Shown here: positions 18,583-27,252 of the stretch, piece after piece
Numbering within the stretch: position 1 is the stretch's first letter
How the letters are laid out: every line of letters begins with the position of its first letter
Assembly (NCBI GenBank): GCA_964626055.1
Contig: CAZVDF010000003.1
Span: 51,400 to 115,399, forward strand
Reading direction: 5' to 3'
DNA from: JAFGSG01 sp964626055
GTDB lineage: Bacteria > Spirochaetota > UBA4802 > JAFGDQ01
Length of the DNA stretch: 64,000 nucleotides
Made by a program: the position numbers and the translations under genes
The notes under the pieces: generated by a model
What the model saw: only the letters and a program-made list of their open reading frames with translations
Told to the model about the DNA's origin: nothing
Databases searched by the model: none

Positions 18583-21340
18583 TATCCACTACCAGCAACG
18601 TCACGTCATCCGTGAATACTGCCTCGGGGGCATCCCTCCATCTCTTTACGGTATCGATGATCTTATCCGTAAAATCCTCTAAATCGTATTCTCCTGTCGC
18701 TTTTATCAGCCTGTGGAAGTTCTGTTCTCCGAACAATTTATTTTCGGAATTTCTGAACTCAATTATCCCATCGGTATAAAAAACCAGCCTGTCGCCCGTA
18801 TGAAGATCTAATTCTTTATTCTCATATTTCTCGTCAAGCGTACATCCCAGCGGCATTTTATTCTCATAACTATATGTCAGCTCATTTGTCCCTTTTCTAT
18901 ACAGCAATATCGGCCAATGGCCGGCATTCGATTGGATCAGTTTTTTTTCTTTGATGTCTATTATGCTGTAGCAGGCTGTGATGAACTGCTCCTTAACGAA
19001 ATTATAAATCGCTTCGTTGATCCTCAGCAAAAATTCCGCCGGATCTTGAGCGCTTTTACTGTGAAAATTGCATATCACTTTTAGCATTCCGGAAATAAAA
19101 GCCGCCGGTATTCCGTGCCCGGAGACATCGGCTATTAAAATACCGATCCTGTTTTCATCGATCTGCGAAATTTCATAAAAGTCGCCTCCTACCTCATACA
19201 TCGGAAAATATCTCAGCGCGATGGATATATTCCCGATGTCGGGCATTTTATTTTCAAGCAGGGATTTCTGAATATTCTGGGCAATGCTTATCTCGCGCTT
19301 AATTATATTTAATTCCGCCCGATCCTTAACGGATTTCTTAAGCTGTAAAAGGCCGTTCACTCTTGCAAGGAGTTCCGCCTTGCCGACGGGTTTTGTCAGA
19401 TAATCGTTCGTGCCGGCCTCAAAGCCTACTATGAGATCAGCCGGGCTGCTTTTGGCCGTAAGCATCAGTATGGGAAGTTCTCCGGCCGAATATCTTTCCC
19501 TGATCTTTCTGCAGACATCATACCCGGATATTATGGGCAGCATAACGTCCAGTATCACGAGATCGGGGATCTGGCCGGAATTTATCTTTTCCAGGGCATC
19601 TATACCGTTCGGCACGGGAATTATGATATAGCCTTCCATATACAGATGGTTTATCAATACCTGGCAATTCACAGGCTCATCATCAACTACCATTATTCTG
19701 CTGTATGCAAGTTTATTGCCCGGATCGATATGCTGCGGTATTATCTGGTCTTCGTTTATGGAAACCATGCCGTCCTTAGCCGGTCCGGGGATTAAACTTG
19801 AAGGTATTTCTCTTGCAAATACGGCTTCTTTATCGCTCTTCTTTAAAGTAAAGGAAAAACGCGAGCCCTTTCCCGGCTCGGAATCCACCCATATCCTGCC
19901 GCCGTGAAGCTCGATAAGCTGTTTGCTGACTGAAAGTCCTATCCCCGTTCCGGTCTTGTATTTGGAGATAGATCCTCCGGACTGTTCGAACAGCTCAAAG
20001 ATCCTTTCCCGGTCTTCTTTCGCAATGCCGATACCCGTATCCCTTATCGAAACAATGATTTCATCATTATCCCCGGCGGAAACTTCGGCGGCAATCTCGA
20101 TCATTCCGGATTCGGTAAATTTAATCGCATTTCCTAAAACATTCAGCAGGATCTGTTGCAGCCTGTTCTCGTCCGCGTTTACATAAAAAGAATCGGGCTC
20201 TATGGACGTTTTTATTTTTAAATCTTTATTCTCTATCAGCGGCTCGCTTATAGAGATGATCAGTCTGACAATCGAGTGTAAGTTAATGGATGAAAGATTC
20301 AAACTGATATCGCCGTGCTTAAGCTGGGAATAATCCAGGATATCATTAACAAGGCCTGTCAGTCTTTTTCCGCTGCTCACCATAAGAGAAAGATTGTATT
20401 TGGCTTTATCCGCCAGCTCTCCCGCGATCCCGTCGATAAGCGATTCCGCAAGTCCGATCATTCCATAAAGCGGCGTTCTGAGCTCATGGGTTGCGTTCGC
20501 CAGAAAATCGTCTTTAAGATTATTAACGCGTATCAGCTCGAGGTTCTTGCTCTTAAGGTTGTTTATTTCCAGTTCCAGCACCTGCGCCAGATGATTAAAG
20601 GTCGTAGCCAGCCTGCTTATTTCGTTTTTACCTTTAACCTTGATCCGGTGATCGATATCCCCGCTCCCTATTATCTCTACATCCTTTATCAGGGATTCGA
20701 TGGGCTTTGCCATCATGCGGCCGAGTAAACCGGCAAGAAGGAGATTTATTGCCAGGTTCCCCAGCATCGCCAGTAAAATGATCGTGCGAAGCCTGACAAC
20801 CGGTGCAACGACCATGGACCTGGCAAAGATCAACCTGCCCGCGCAGTAAGTATTTTTACCCGGGGCAGAGGAAGCGGAAAGGAACTGGTATACGGCATCT
20901 TTACGTTCCGGGATATAAACCTCTTTTATGCTGCTCGCAGATCCCATGCTTTTTACGTCCTCGTAGGTGATCGCACCGGCGCCGAATAATTTTTCATCAA
21001 TTATTTTTTCATTATGAAATTTTCCAAGCACATAGCCGTTAACAGCCGGATTTTTTGAAACGATAATTACATCCGAATAGATAAGACCCGTATCCGCCAG
21101 AGGCTTTATCGCAGACATTATATCAAAAGCATCCACGCTGGCTGCCTTTAGATCGCCTCCGCTGGCCAGGACGAGATTATATGCGAGGCGCGACAGAAGC
21201 CGGCTATACACACTTCCCTGGTTTTTCATCAGTGAAATTTTATCTTCACTTTCCCTGTTGAGGATATATAATGAAAGCGGGAGGGAGGACGTCGTTATAA
21301 TAATTGTAAAAATTATTATGGATTTATATTTTAATTTCAT
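18583..21340 (-). CDS. Hybrid sensor histidine kinase - receiver - SpoIIE phosphatase, C-terminus cut by gap
   Basis: The order is: TM helix (~8-27), extracytoplasmic sensor (~28-180), second TM (~183-208), HAMP (~210-262), HisKA with the phospho-acceptor His in NATHELRTPLYG (~286), HATPase_c (N box NVLGNAIKF, then IVSIRDTGIGIAKED), receiver domain (VVDDEP, VILDVMLP with the phospho-Asp, LTAKSS, Lys in TKP), and PP2C/SpoIIE phosphatase (YFPMYEVGGDFYEI; ADVSGHGIPAAF, metal Asp residues). It thus senses outside, autophosphorylates and has a Ser/Thr phosphatase output, likely for a partner-switching anti-sigma system. The frame ends at DDVTLLVVD, a few residues short of a normal SpoIIE end, at the N-run. 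The start codon lies 17 bp upstream of the barrel-TPR gene's stop. Confidence 0.92.
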
Positions 21341-21357
21341 TAATCAATAGCCGCTTT

Positions 21358-22407
21358 CTATTCAATTTTTTTTAACGCATCGTATCTCTTGATCGCCCGG
21401 GGCAGATACAGGTTGGCGGTCTCGTTCAAAGGATTGATCTGCTGCGCCCTTTTCATATAGAAAATGCATCTCTCGTAATCCTCCTTATTATACGCGTCAA
21501 TTCCGTTTTTGACCAGCACTTTCTCTTCTTTTGAAAGGATCACTCGTAATTCGCGAAGCTTCTCAAGGGCGCTTACCAGATATTTTTCCGATTCTATCAG
21601 CAAAGGCAGCGCATCGTACGGCTTGTTTACCGCGATAAATTTAACGGCTTTATCGTAATTTTCCTCATTGCTTTTAATTATTGATAAATAATTTCCCACC
21701 TCTTTATAATGATCGTTAGAGGCTGATACTTTATTAAAATATTCTTTTGCTTTTAAACCGTCTCCTATTTTAAAATATTTTAAGCCTAGCTCATAATTTT
21801 CATCCGTCTCGATCTGTTTTAAGCTCCTTTCGGCTTTTTCCCTGGGAATAAAACCGTAGAAATAGGACACGCCTGCGTAATATGTCAAATTCTGGAAATC
21901 TTTGCCGGATAATTCGCTTAACGAATATTTAAGGCCGAAGTTGATTGAAAAATTTTTATACTGCTGCACGGTGAAACCCGCTTTCGCCGCTGCGCTTATT
22001 TTGAAGGTTTTTTCCTCTTTCCTGGTCTTTACAGCTGTGAGTTCAAGATAATTGACGTTTGCCGTTATCCCGGCATACGGCTTTAATCGCATACCTGCGG
22101 GAACATGCACTATAGGGCCGATCCCGAATGAATAACCCGAAAGACTTGATAATGATGCTTCTTTAAGTGAAAGTTTTGTGTATGACAGGTCGCTCCCGAT
22201 ATATAACAAGCGGCTGTCATAAAACGGGTAGTCAAAAAAAATGCTTAAGCTATAGCCGCTTTTGAACTCGTCTTTATAATGACCCAGGACATCGGTCCTT
22301 CCGCCCGCTATTCCGAAAATAATGCTGTGATCTTTATTATCGGAATCGCCGAATAATTTTCCGCCGGAAATAATTATAAGGATCAGGCAGGTAAATAATT
22401 TATACAC
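21358..22407 (-). CDS. Outer-membrane beta-barrel protein with C-terminal TPR-like region
   Basis: This 349-residue protein has a signal peptide (~1-20, LIIISGGKLFG). Residues ~28-195 carry alternating amphipathic beta strands with aromatic residues (YSLSIFFDYPF, YYAGVSYFYGF), as in small outer-membrane barrels. Residues ~200-345 are helical with TPR-like repeats (DGLKAKEYFNKVSA; DYERCIFYMKRAQQINPLN). The helical part would face the periplasm. The barrel-plus-TPR arrangement is seen in spirochaetes and related groups, but no function is assigned. It lies directly upstream of the hybrid kinase on the same strand, so the pair may be co-expressed. Confidence 0.7.
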   Translation of the reverse strand: MYKLFTCLILIIISGGKLFGDSDNKDHSIIFGIAGGRTDVLGHYKDEFKSGYSLSIFFDYPFYDSRLLYIGSDLSYTKLSLKEASLSSLSGYSFGIGPIVHVPAGMRLKPYAGITANVNYLELTAVKTRKEEKTFKISAAAKAGFTVQQYKNFSINFGLKYSLSELSGKDFQNLTYYAGVSYFYGFIPREKAERSLKQIETDENYELGLKYFKIGDGLKAKEYFNKVSASNDHYKEVGNYLSIIKSNEENYDKAVKFIAVNKPYDALPLLIESEKYLVSALEKLRELRVILSKEEKVLVKNGIDAYNKEDYERCIFYMKRAQQINPLNETANLYLPRAIKRYDALKKIE

Positions 22408-22469
22408 AAAATTCCCCTGATATTTTTCTGTTAGGAGTTTATTTGAACAGGTGTTTAAAAAATTGTCCT

Positions 22470-23588
22470 TTAATTATTTATCGGATACTGCCACAGTTCG
22501 GAGTAAAAAACTTTATTGCCGGATTTGTTTTTATCGTATCCCCCATATATTAAAAGATCGCCTGAATGATACATGGCATTATAATGGCTGCGCTTATCCG
22601 GGCCTGTAGAGATGTTCTGCCAGCTGTTGTTCCCGAACGAATAGAACCATAAATCATCAAGGCACCCGGAGGGGTTTTCTCCGCCGTATATAAATATGCC
22701 ATCTGCTGTCGCAATGCTCTTAATCGAACTTCTTGCGGTAATTGTTGTTGACGGGGTAATAGTATCGTAAGAATCGCCTGCTATATCGTATACATATAGC
22801 TCATTTTTATATGTATTCGTGGCGGATACATATCCGCCGAAGAAATAAATTTTATCATTGTAAATATATCCTGAATGGGCTCCCATCACAACACCAAAAT
22901 TTAATTTAGTCCATCTCGGCTTCCCGGAGGGATTTACATCGTCAAGATCAAGTCTATACAAAGCTCCGTCCGCATCGCCTGAATCTTCAAAACCGCCGTG
23001 CACAAAAATTAATCTATGACCGTTTGAAGGATTCTTGTATGCAAGACTTACATGCGAATATCTCGCTGAAGGCGTGTCACCGTTAAACCCTGACGGTCCA
23101 GCTCTTTCATCTAAATTATTAGTTGGGATAATATATCTTTTTAAATTTCGAGTTGATTCTCCGTCGACGTTTTTGCCTCCGAATATATAAAGAGTCCCAT
23201 CCAGTTCCACCATATCTGTGTATGCTATTGCCCCATTTGATGTGAGTTGTGTATTGGAATCTGTAGCTATATCATATCTCCAAAAGTCATTTATTGGAAT
23301 ATTATTTTTCTCAATATCAACATTATAATCAACACCGCCATATATATAGATAGTATTACTATATATGGTTGCAGCCGCGCCCGCGCGAACTGTTGCAATA
23401 TTTGTGATCTTCTCCCATTCATCACCGCTTCCGCCTCCGTTATTACCGTTTTCCGTTTCACTTGCCTTGTTCTCATCCTTAATAGTGCTGTCAAAATCAT
23501 CATAGCACGAAAAAAACGCGCTAAAGATAATCATCAGGGCGCTTAATTTGCGTATTATTCTATTATATTTACTAAAACTATTATTCAT
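22470..23588 (-). CDS. Kelch-repeat lipoprotein
   Basis: This 372-residue protein has an N-terminal hydrophobic stretch and a lipobox-like FSAFFSC, with acylation likely at Cys33. Six Kelch-type blades are readable from their GG pairs, including IYIYGGV, LYIFGGK, LIFVHGG, IYFFGGY, IFIYGGE and LLIYGGY. Kelch repeats fold into a beta-propeller used for binding. The Gly/Asn-rich stretch before the repeats (NGNNGGGSGDEW) is a flexible linker. The protein probably sits on the outer membrane. The function and ligand are unknown. Confidence 0.85.
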   Translation of the reverse strand: MNNSFSKYNRIIRKLSALMIIFSAFFSCYDDFDSTIKDENKASETENGNNGGGSGDEWEKITNIATVRAGAAATIYSNTIYIYGGVDYNVDIEKNNIPINDFWRYDIATDSNTQLTSNGAIAYTDMVELDGTLYIFGGKNVDGESTRNLKRYIIPTNNLDERAGPSGFNGDTPSARYSHVSLAYKNPSNGHRLIFVHGGFEDSGDADGALYRLDLDDVNPSGKPRWTKLNFGVVMGAHSGYIYNDKIYFFGGYVSATNTYKNELYVYDIAGDSYDTITPSTTITARSSIKSIATADGIFIYGGENPSGCLDDLWFYSFGNNSWQNISTGPDKRSHYNAMYHSGDLLIYGGYDKNKSGNKVFYSELWQYPINN

Positions 23589-23992
23589 ATTAAACAGATT
23601 TAATGGCGGTCTATAGACAAACCTAATAAATATAACAAATTATCTGTCGGTTAGCAAGGATTAATGAAAAATATTAAAAAAACTGAAGAATTTTTAGGAG
23701 CAATAATGAGGCCGGATAATTATATTATAGCAGAATTTAAAATATATCCATTAAAACAATGTTCTAACGGATGTCCGAATAGCTTGCTTGAAAAAATAAT
23801 TCTATATGTATATTTGATTATAAATCGGAACACATTATAAAATTTTTGAGGACGCCTTTCAGACCTGATGTAAAAGCTACCAAAAACATGAAACGCCAAC
23901 CAGGAACGTCTGATTCCGCAGAAAATTTTATAATGTGTTCCGATTTATTAAAAATACTTCTTGTTTTTAACAGACTGCAGTAAATTTAAGCT
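23589..23992. other. Intergenic region with 127-bp palindrome
   Basis: About 400 bp lie between two minus-strand genes, A/T-rich and without a plausible gene. The 127-bp element copy 2 occupies its right side; the left side shows no clear feature. Confidence 0.65.
23821..23947. repeat. 127-bp palindromic element, copy 2
   Basis: The ends pair perfectly over 26 bp (23821-23846 with 23922-23947), beginning TAAATCGGAACACATTATAA. The interior has GAGGACGCCTTTCAGACCTG, then AACCAGGAACGTCTGA and TTCCGCAG. It has the same total length as copy 1 at 12284-12410. At several positions both arms changed together relative to copy 1, keeping the pairs: T-A to C-G, C-G to T-A, and two A/T swaps. It lies downstream of the Kelch gene's promoter side and about 45 bp past the cyclase stop. 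Confidence 0.88.
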
Positions 23993-25933
23993 CTAAAGTT
24001 TAATTTTGACTATTTTAATCGGCTTATCCTTGCCTTTTACGCTGATCGGGGCAGCGTCGATCCCCCCGTATTTTTTCTTTGCTTTTTCATAAATAGTTTT
24101 CGATATGAATATTTCCCCGGGGCCGGCGTTTGAACATAATCTTGCCGAAAGGTTGACGGCATCGCCGATGCATGTGAAAACCATTCTCGATTTGGTGCCT
24201 ATATTTCCGACAACGACATCGCCTCCGTGAATACCGATGCCGACTTCGAATATAGGAAGATTCTCTTTTTTCCTGACAGTATTTTCTTTCTTTATAGCTT
24301 CCATTATCGCGATTGCCGAGTCAATTGCCCTGTCGACGTTGCTCTCTCCCCTGAAATGAGCCATGATCTCATCGCCTATATAACTGTCGATATCGCCTTT
24401 ATTCGGGATGATCTTGTTGGACTGAAGATCGAGGTAATGGGACAAAACTTCCATAACGATGCTCGGATCGTTTTTTTCTGAAAAGGACGTGAATCCCCGG
24501 ACATCGGAAAACAGAAATACGAGATTTCTTCTCTCGGTGCCGCCGAGCTGCAATTCGGCCGCGGAATCGGATTTTTTCTTGATCATGCTAATTGCCGAGC
24601 TGGAAAGATATTTTTCAAGGTGATATTTAACCGCTATCTGGTCTATCATGTTGTTGAAGATATCGCCCAGCCTGCCGATTTCGTCATTTGTATTAATCAC
24701 TATCTTCGTGTCAAGGTTCCCCGAGCTTACGGAACCTGCCCATTTTTCAAGCTTGTCGAGATTGCGGATCATAAATACAAGCACAAACCTGAACGCTATT
24801 ACGCAGATGATGATCGTGATAAGCGCGAATAAAGCGACTTTATCAATAGTGCGGTCAAGTTCCGAATTGATTTTATCAATGTTGAATATAATTGCTATTG
24901 TGCCCAGCCTGCGGATGTCCTCAACCTTTGAGGCGATGGATTGCATCCTGGACATTATAAGGTCGTTTATTTCTTTCGCTTTAGCCGGATTATCTCTGGC
25001 GTAAGCATTTTCCTTATTCCATTTCTCCGTGACAAGCCATGAATCGCGGAAAAGCCATCTGTCTTCTTTACTTACCCTGCGATCCCTTTCAGTCATTATA
25101 TTGGAAAACAGTTCATGAAAAAGAAAATCGATATCGCCGCCTTTTACTACTTTTCTGGCGGCAGTACGAGGCAGCCTCACTTCGCGTTTAAATGCATTTA
25201 CGAACGTGCCTTCATATTTTTTCCACAGCGAATTATAAATTCTATTCTTTGCGGCATTGTTCGATGTATGATATTTTTTATAGTTATTTTTAAAATCCGC
25301 CATAAGCTCAATTACGTTGCCTTTATGCAGAAATACCGGGTATGCAATCGCCCTGAGGCTGACTTTTAACGTTTTTTCCTTATCGCCGGCAAACAGGTTG
25401 AAAAATCTGGAAAAAATATTGCCTTCGGGCTTCCTGTAATCCCTGAATGCCGGATTTGAAGAAACATCTTCGATAAAATCAAATGATTCCAGCTCTTCTT
25501 TTTTCTGCTGCAGGGATTTTTTAATATAGGGGAAAATATCCTTTTTTCTATAATCAGAGTTATCGGTGCTGAACCTGACCCTGCCGGTTTCGTCCGTAAG
25601 AATGATTTTAACTATATCATCATTGAAATTTTTATAATTCAGGGCCTCAGCGCTTATTGTTTCGTATTTTAAGTTCAGCTCTTTATCCGTTGTTTTAACG
25701 GTCTTGTCCAGATAAAATTCCGCCGGTCCGCTCAATATATGAGTCAGGACGCCGGCCTTCGTGTTTCTCTCCTGTTCAAGGAGTTTTTTCTGATTCACAT
25801 ACATGACAATTGAAAGAACGGAAATAATTATTATCATTATGAGGGATAATATCAGCGAAAATTTCAGCTTTAAACCGAAACGGATTCTCCTGATATCGAT
25901 GGAATCCGAATCGTCTTTTTTTGATCTAAACAT
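23993..25933 (-). CDS. Class III nucleotidyl cyclase with extracytoplasmic sensor and HAMP
   Basis: The start is placed at the ATG at 25931-25933 (MFRSKKDDSDS, 646 residues), which has a GAGG 8 nt upstream. An ATG 24 codons earlier has none. The order is: TM near 22-45, a long extracytoplasmic region to ~360, second TM, HAMP (~385-435), cyclase domain (~465-640). The metal Asp pair (FSDVRGFT; SYIGDE) and the transition-state Asn/Arg (DAVNLSARL) are present. The adenine-specifying Lys is Ser (DIDSYIGDE) and the matching Asp is Val (RMVFTCIGD), so substrate specificity is uncertain. The protein is probably a membrane receptor that makes a cyclic nucleotide. Confidence 0.85.
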   Translation of the reverse strand: MFRSKKDDSDSIDIRRIRFGLKLKFSLILSLIMIIIISVLSIVMYVNQKKLLEQERNTKAGVLTHILSGPAEFYLDKTVKTTDKELNLKYETISAEALNYKNFNDDIVKIILTDETGRVRFSTDNSDYRKKDIFPYIKKSLQQKKEELESFDFIEDVSSNPAFRDYRKPEGNIFSRFFNLFAGDKEKTLKVSLRAIAYPVFLHKGNVIELMADFKNNYKKYHTSNNAAKNRIYNSLWKKYEGTFVNAFKREVRLPRTAARKVVKGGDIDFLFHELFSNIMTERDRRVSKEDRWLFRDSWLVTEKWNKENAYARDNPAKAKEINDLIMSRMQSIASKVEDIRRLGTIAIIFNIDKINSELDRTIDKVALFALITIIICVIAFRFVLVFMIRNLDKLEKWAGSVSSGNLDTKIVINTNDEIGRLGDIFNNMIDQIAVKYHLEKYLSSSAISMIKKKSDSAAELQLGGTERRNLVFLFSDVRGFTSFSEKNDPSIVMEVLSHYLDLQSNKIIPNKGDIDSYIGDEIMAHFRGESNVDRAIDSAIAIMEAIKKENTVRKKENLPIFEVGIGIHGGDVVVGNIGTKSRMVFTCIGDAVNLSARLCSNAGPGEIFISKTIYEKAKKKYGGIDAAPISVKGKDKPIKIVKIKL

Positions 25934-26117
25934 CGGGTTTTCCTCAGTAAATTTATATCGAATCAATTTAAAATGAATTTCAACAGCCGGGATTATATCC
26001 TCCAATTATATAATTTCGGCATATTTTCCATTATCCTTGCCATAAAATAGTTGATTAGCAACAATTTTAAAAGCAAAAGACATTATCATTATTTTATTAT
26101 ATTTAATTGAAAAAATC

Positions 26118-26192
26118 AAAAATAAAATTCCCCGGGGCAAGCCCCCGGTACTGACGTACCGGCCGCCACCTTCGCTGTCGGCGGGGTATTAT
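26118..26192. repeat. GC-rich palindromic repeat, copy 2
   Basis: This matches the repeat at 15062-15140 through the A-rich lead, the CCCCGGGGCAAGCCCC hairpin, a GACGTACCG block, CCGCCACCTTCG and the closing GGCGG with TATTAT. In this copy CCGGTAC (TGAC) GTACCGG makes an extra 7-bp hairpin in place of the CCGAAGGTG arm of copy 1. Confidence 0.75.
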
Positions 26193-26193
26193 G

Positions 26194-26273
26194 TTTCAAG
26201 GCGTTATCAATTTGCTACGCAAATCGATAGGCTTACATCCTCGACGCAAGCATCGAGGCATTACGCCTTGAAA
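26194..26273. repeat. Junction-like palindrome with two inner hairpins
   Basis: The ends TTTCAAGGCGT (26194-26204) and ACGCCTTGAAA (26263-26273) pair perfectly over 11 bp. Inside are two hairpins. One is TATCAATTTGC/GCAAATCGATA around TAC (26205-26229, one mismatch). The other is CCTCGA/TCGAGG (26239-26258). Together they would form a three-way junction in single-stranded DNA or RNA. It directly abuts the GC-rich repeat. Confidence 0.75.
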
Positions 26274-26366
26274 TAAAAACCTTTTGACTTTTCATAATTT
26301 TAATTTAAAATTTACCGATAAGCTGCTTTATAAAGCAAACCTTGAACCAACGGAAACTCAATCCTT

Positions 26367-27179
26367 ATGCGAAAAATATTTTTTAAGACAGCCTGCATGA
26401 TATTATTCCTGTTTATTTCTTCATACTTCATCCATAAAAATGATAAAAACATAACAGGGAAAGTATCTAACATATGTTCGCTTTACGCAGCTTCGGACAA
26501 ACACGAAGAGGAATGGGGGACGTGCGTAAGCGGGAATTGTGTAGAAACATACGGAATTTACAGAACGCCGTTCGGAGTTTACGAAGGGGAATTCAGGAAC
26601 AGCAAAAGGAACGGTAAAGGTACTTTTACCTGGAATGAAGGAGAAAAATATGTCGGGGAATGGAACGACAATGAAATGCACGGGCAGGGTGTATATACCT
26701 GGCCAAACGGGAACAGATACGAAGGGCAATGGTTAAAAAATAAAAAAAACGGATTCGGCATTCTTCTATGGAATAACGGCGATCAATACAGAGGCCGGTG
26801 GGAAAACGACAGGATGCACGGGAAAGGGACATACCAATGGGCAAACGGCATAAAGCTCGACGGGGAATGGATTAACGGGATCAGGACCGATAGCGGCTCA
26901 ATTATATGGCTAAACGGAGATAAGTACACAGGCTCGCTGAAAGGCAATGAACGGCACGGCCAGGGTGTCATGGAATGGAGCAGCGGCAATAAATACAGCG
27001 GCGAATGGGTTAACGGGAAGCAAAGCGGATCAGGGACTTATATCTGGGCGAACGGCGATAAATATACCGGCCAGTTCGAAGATGACAGGATGCACGGGCA
27101 GGGAACATTCTACTACCAAAACGGGTCAATTAAAAAAGGCATCTGGATGAACGGTAAACATTTACAAAAAGAAAAATGA
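26367..27179 (+). CDS. Secreted or membrane-anchored MORN-repeat protein
   Basis: This 270-residue protein has an N-terminal hydrophobic signal (~8-20) and a short spacer. Eight full 23-residue MORN repeats and a partial ninth follow, of the type YVGEWNDNEMHGQGVYTWPN. MORN repeats form a rigid beta structure that binds membranes or proteins. The repeats are regular, with no frameshift. Bacterial MORN proteins are often envelope-associated, but no specific role is assigned. The gene's 5' region borders the junction-like palindrome, and glmS begins 73 bp downstream. Confidence 0.85.
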   Translation: MRKIFFKTACMILFLFISSYFIHKNDKNITGKVSNICSLYAASDKHEEEWGTCVSGNCVETYGIYRTPFGVYEGEFRNSKRNGKGTFTWNEGEKYVGEWNDNEMHGQGVYTWPNGNRYEGQWLKNKKNGFGILLWNNGDQYRGRWENDRMHGKGTYQWANGIKLDGEWINGIRTDSGSIIWLNGDKYTGSLKGNERHGQGVMEWSSGNKYSGEWVNGKQSGSGTYIWANGDKYTGQFEDDRMHGQGTFYYQNGSIKKGIWMNGKHLQKEK

Positions 27180-27252
27180 TTGCATTAAAAACCCGTATAA
27201 TTACATCCTCAGCCAGTCGTTTTAAAATACGGAATTTACGGAGAATGAAATA

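Larger units (their letters stand above)
25934..26366. other. Divergent intergenic region with GC-rich repeat and junction palindrome
   Basis: About 430 bp separate the minus-strand cyclase from the plus-strand MORN gene. The central part (26118-26273) is filled by two palindromic elements listed separately. The flanks are A/T-rich and no gene is seen. Confidence 0.7.
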
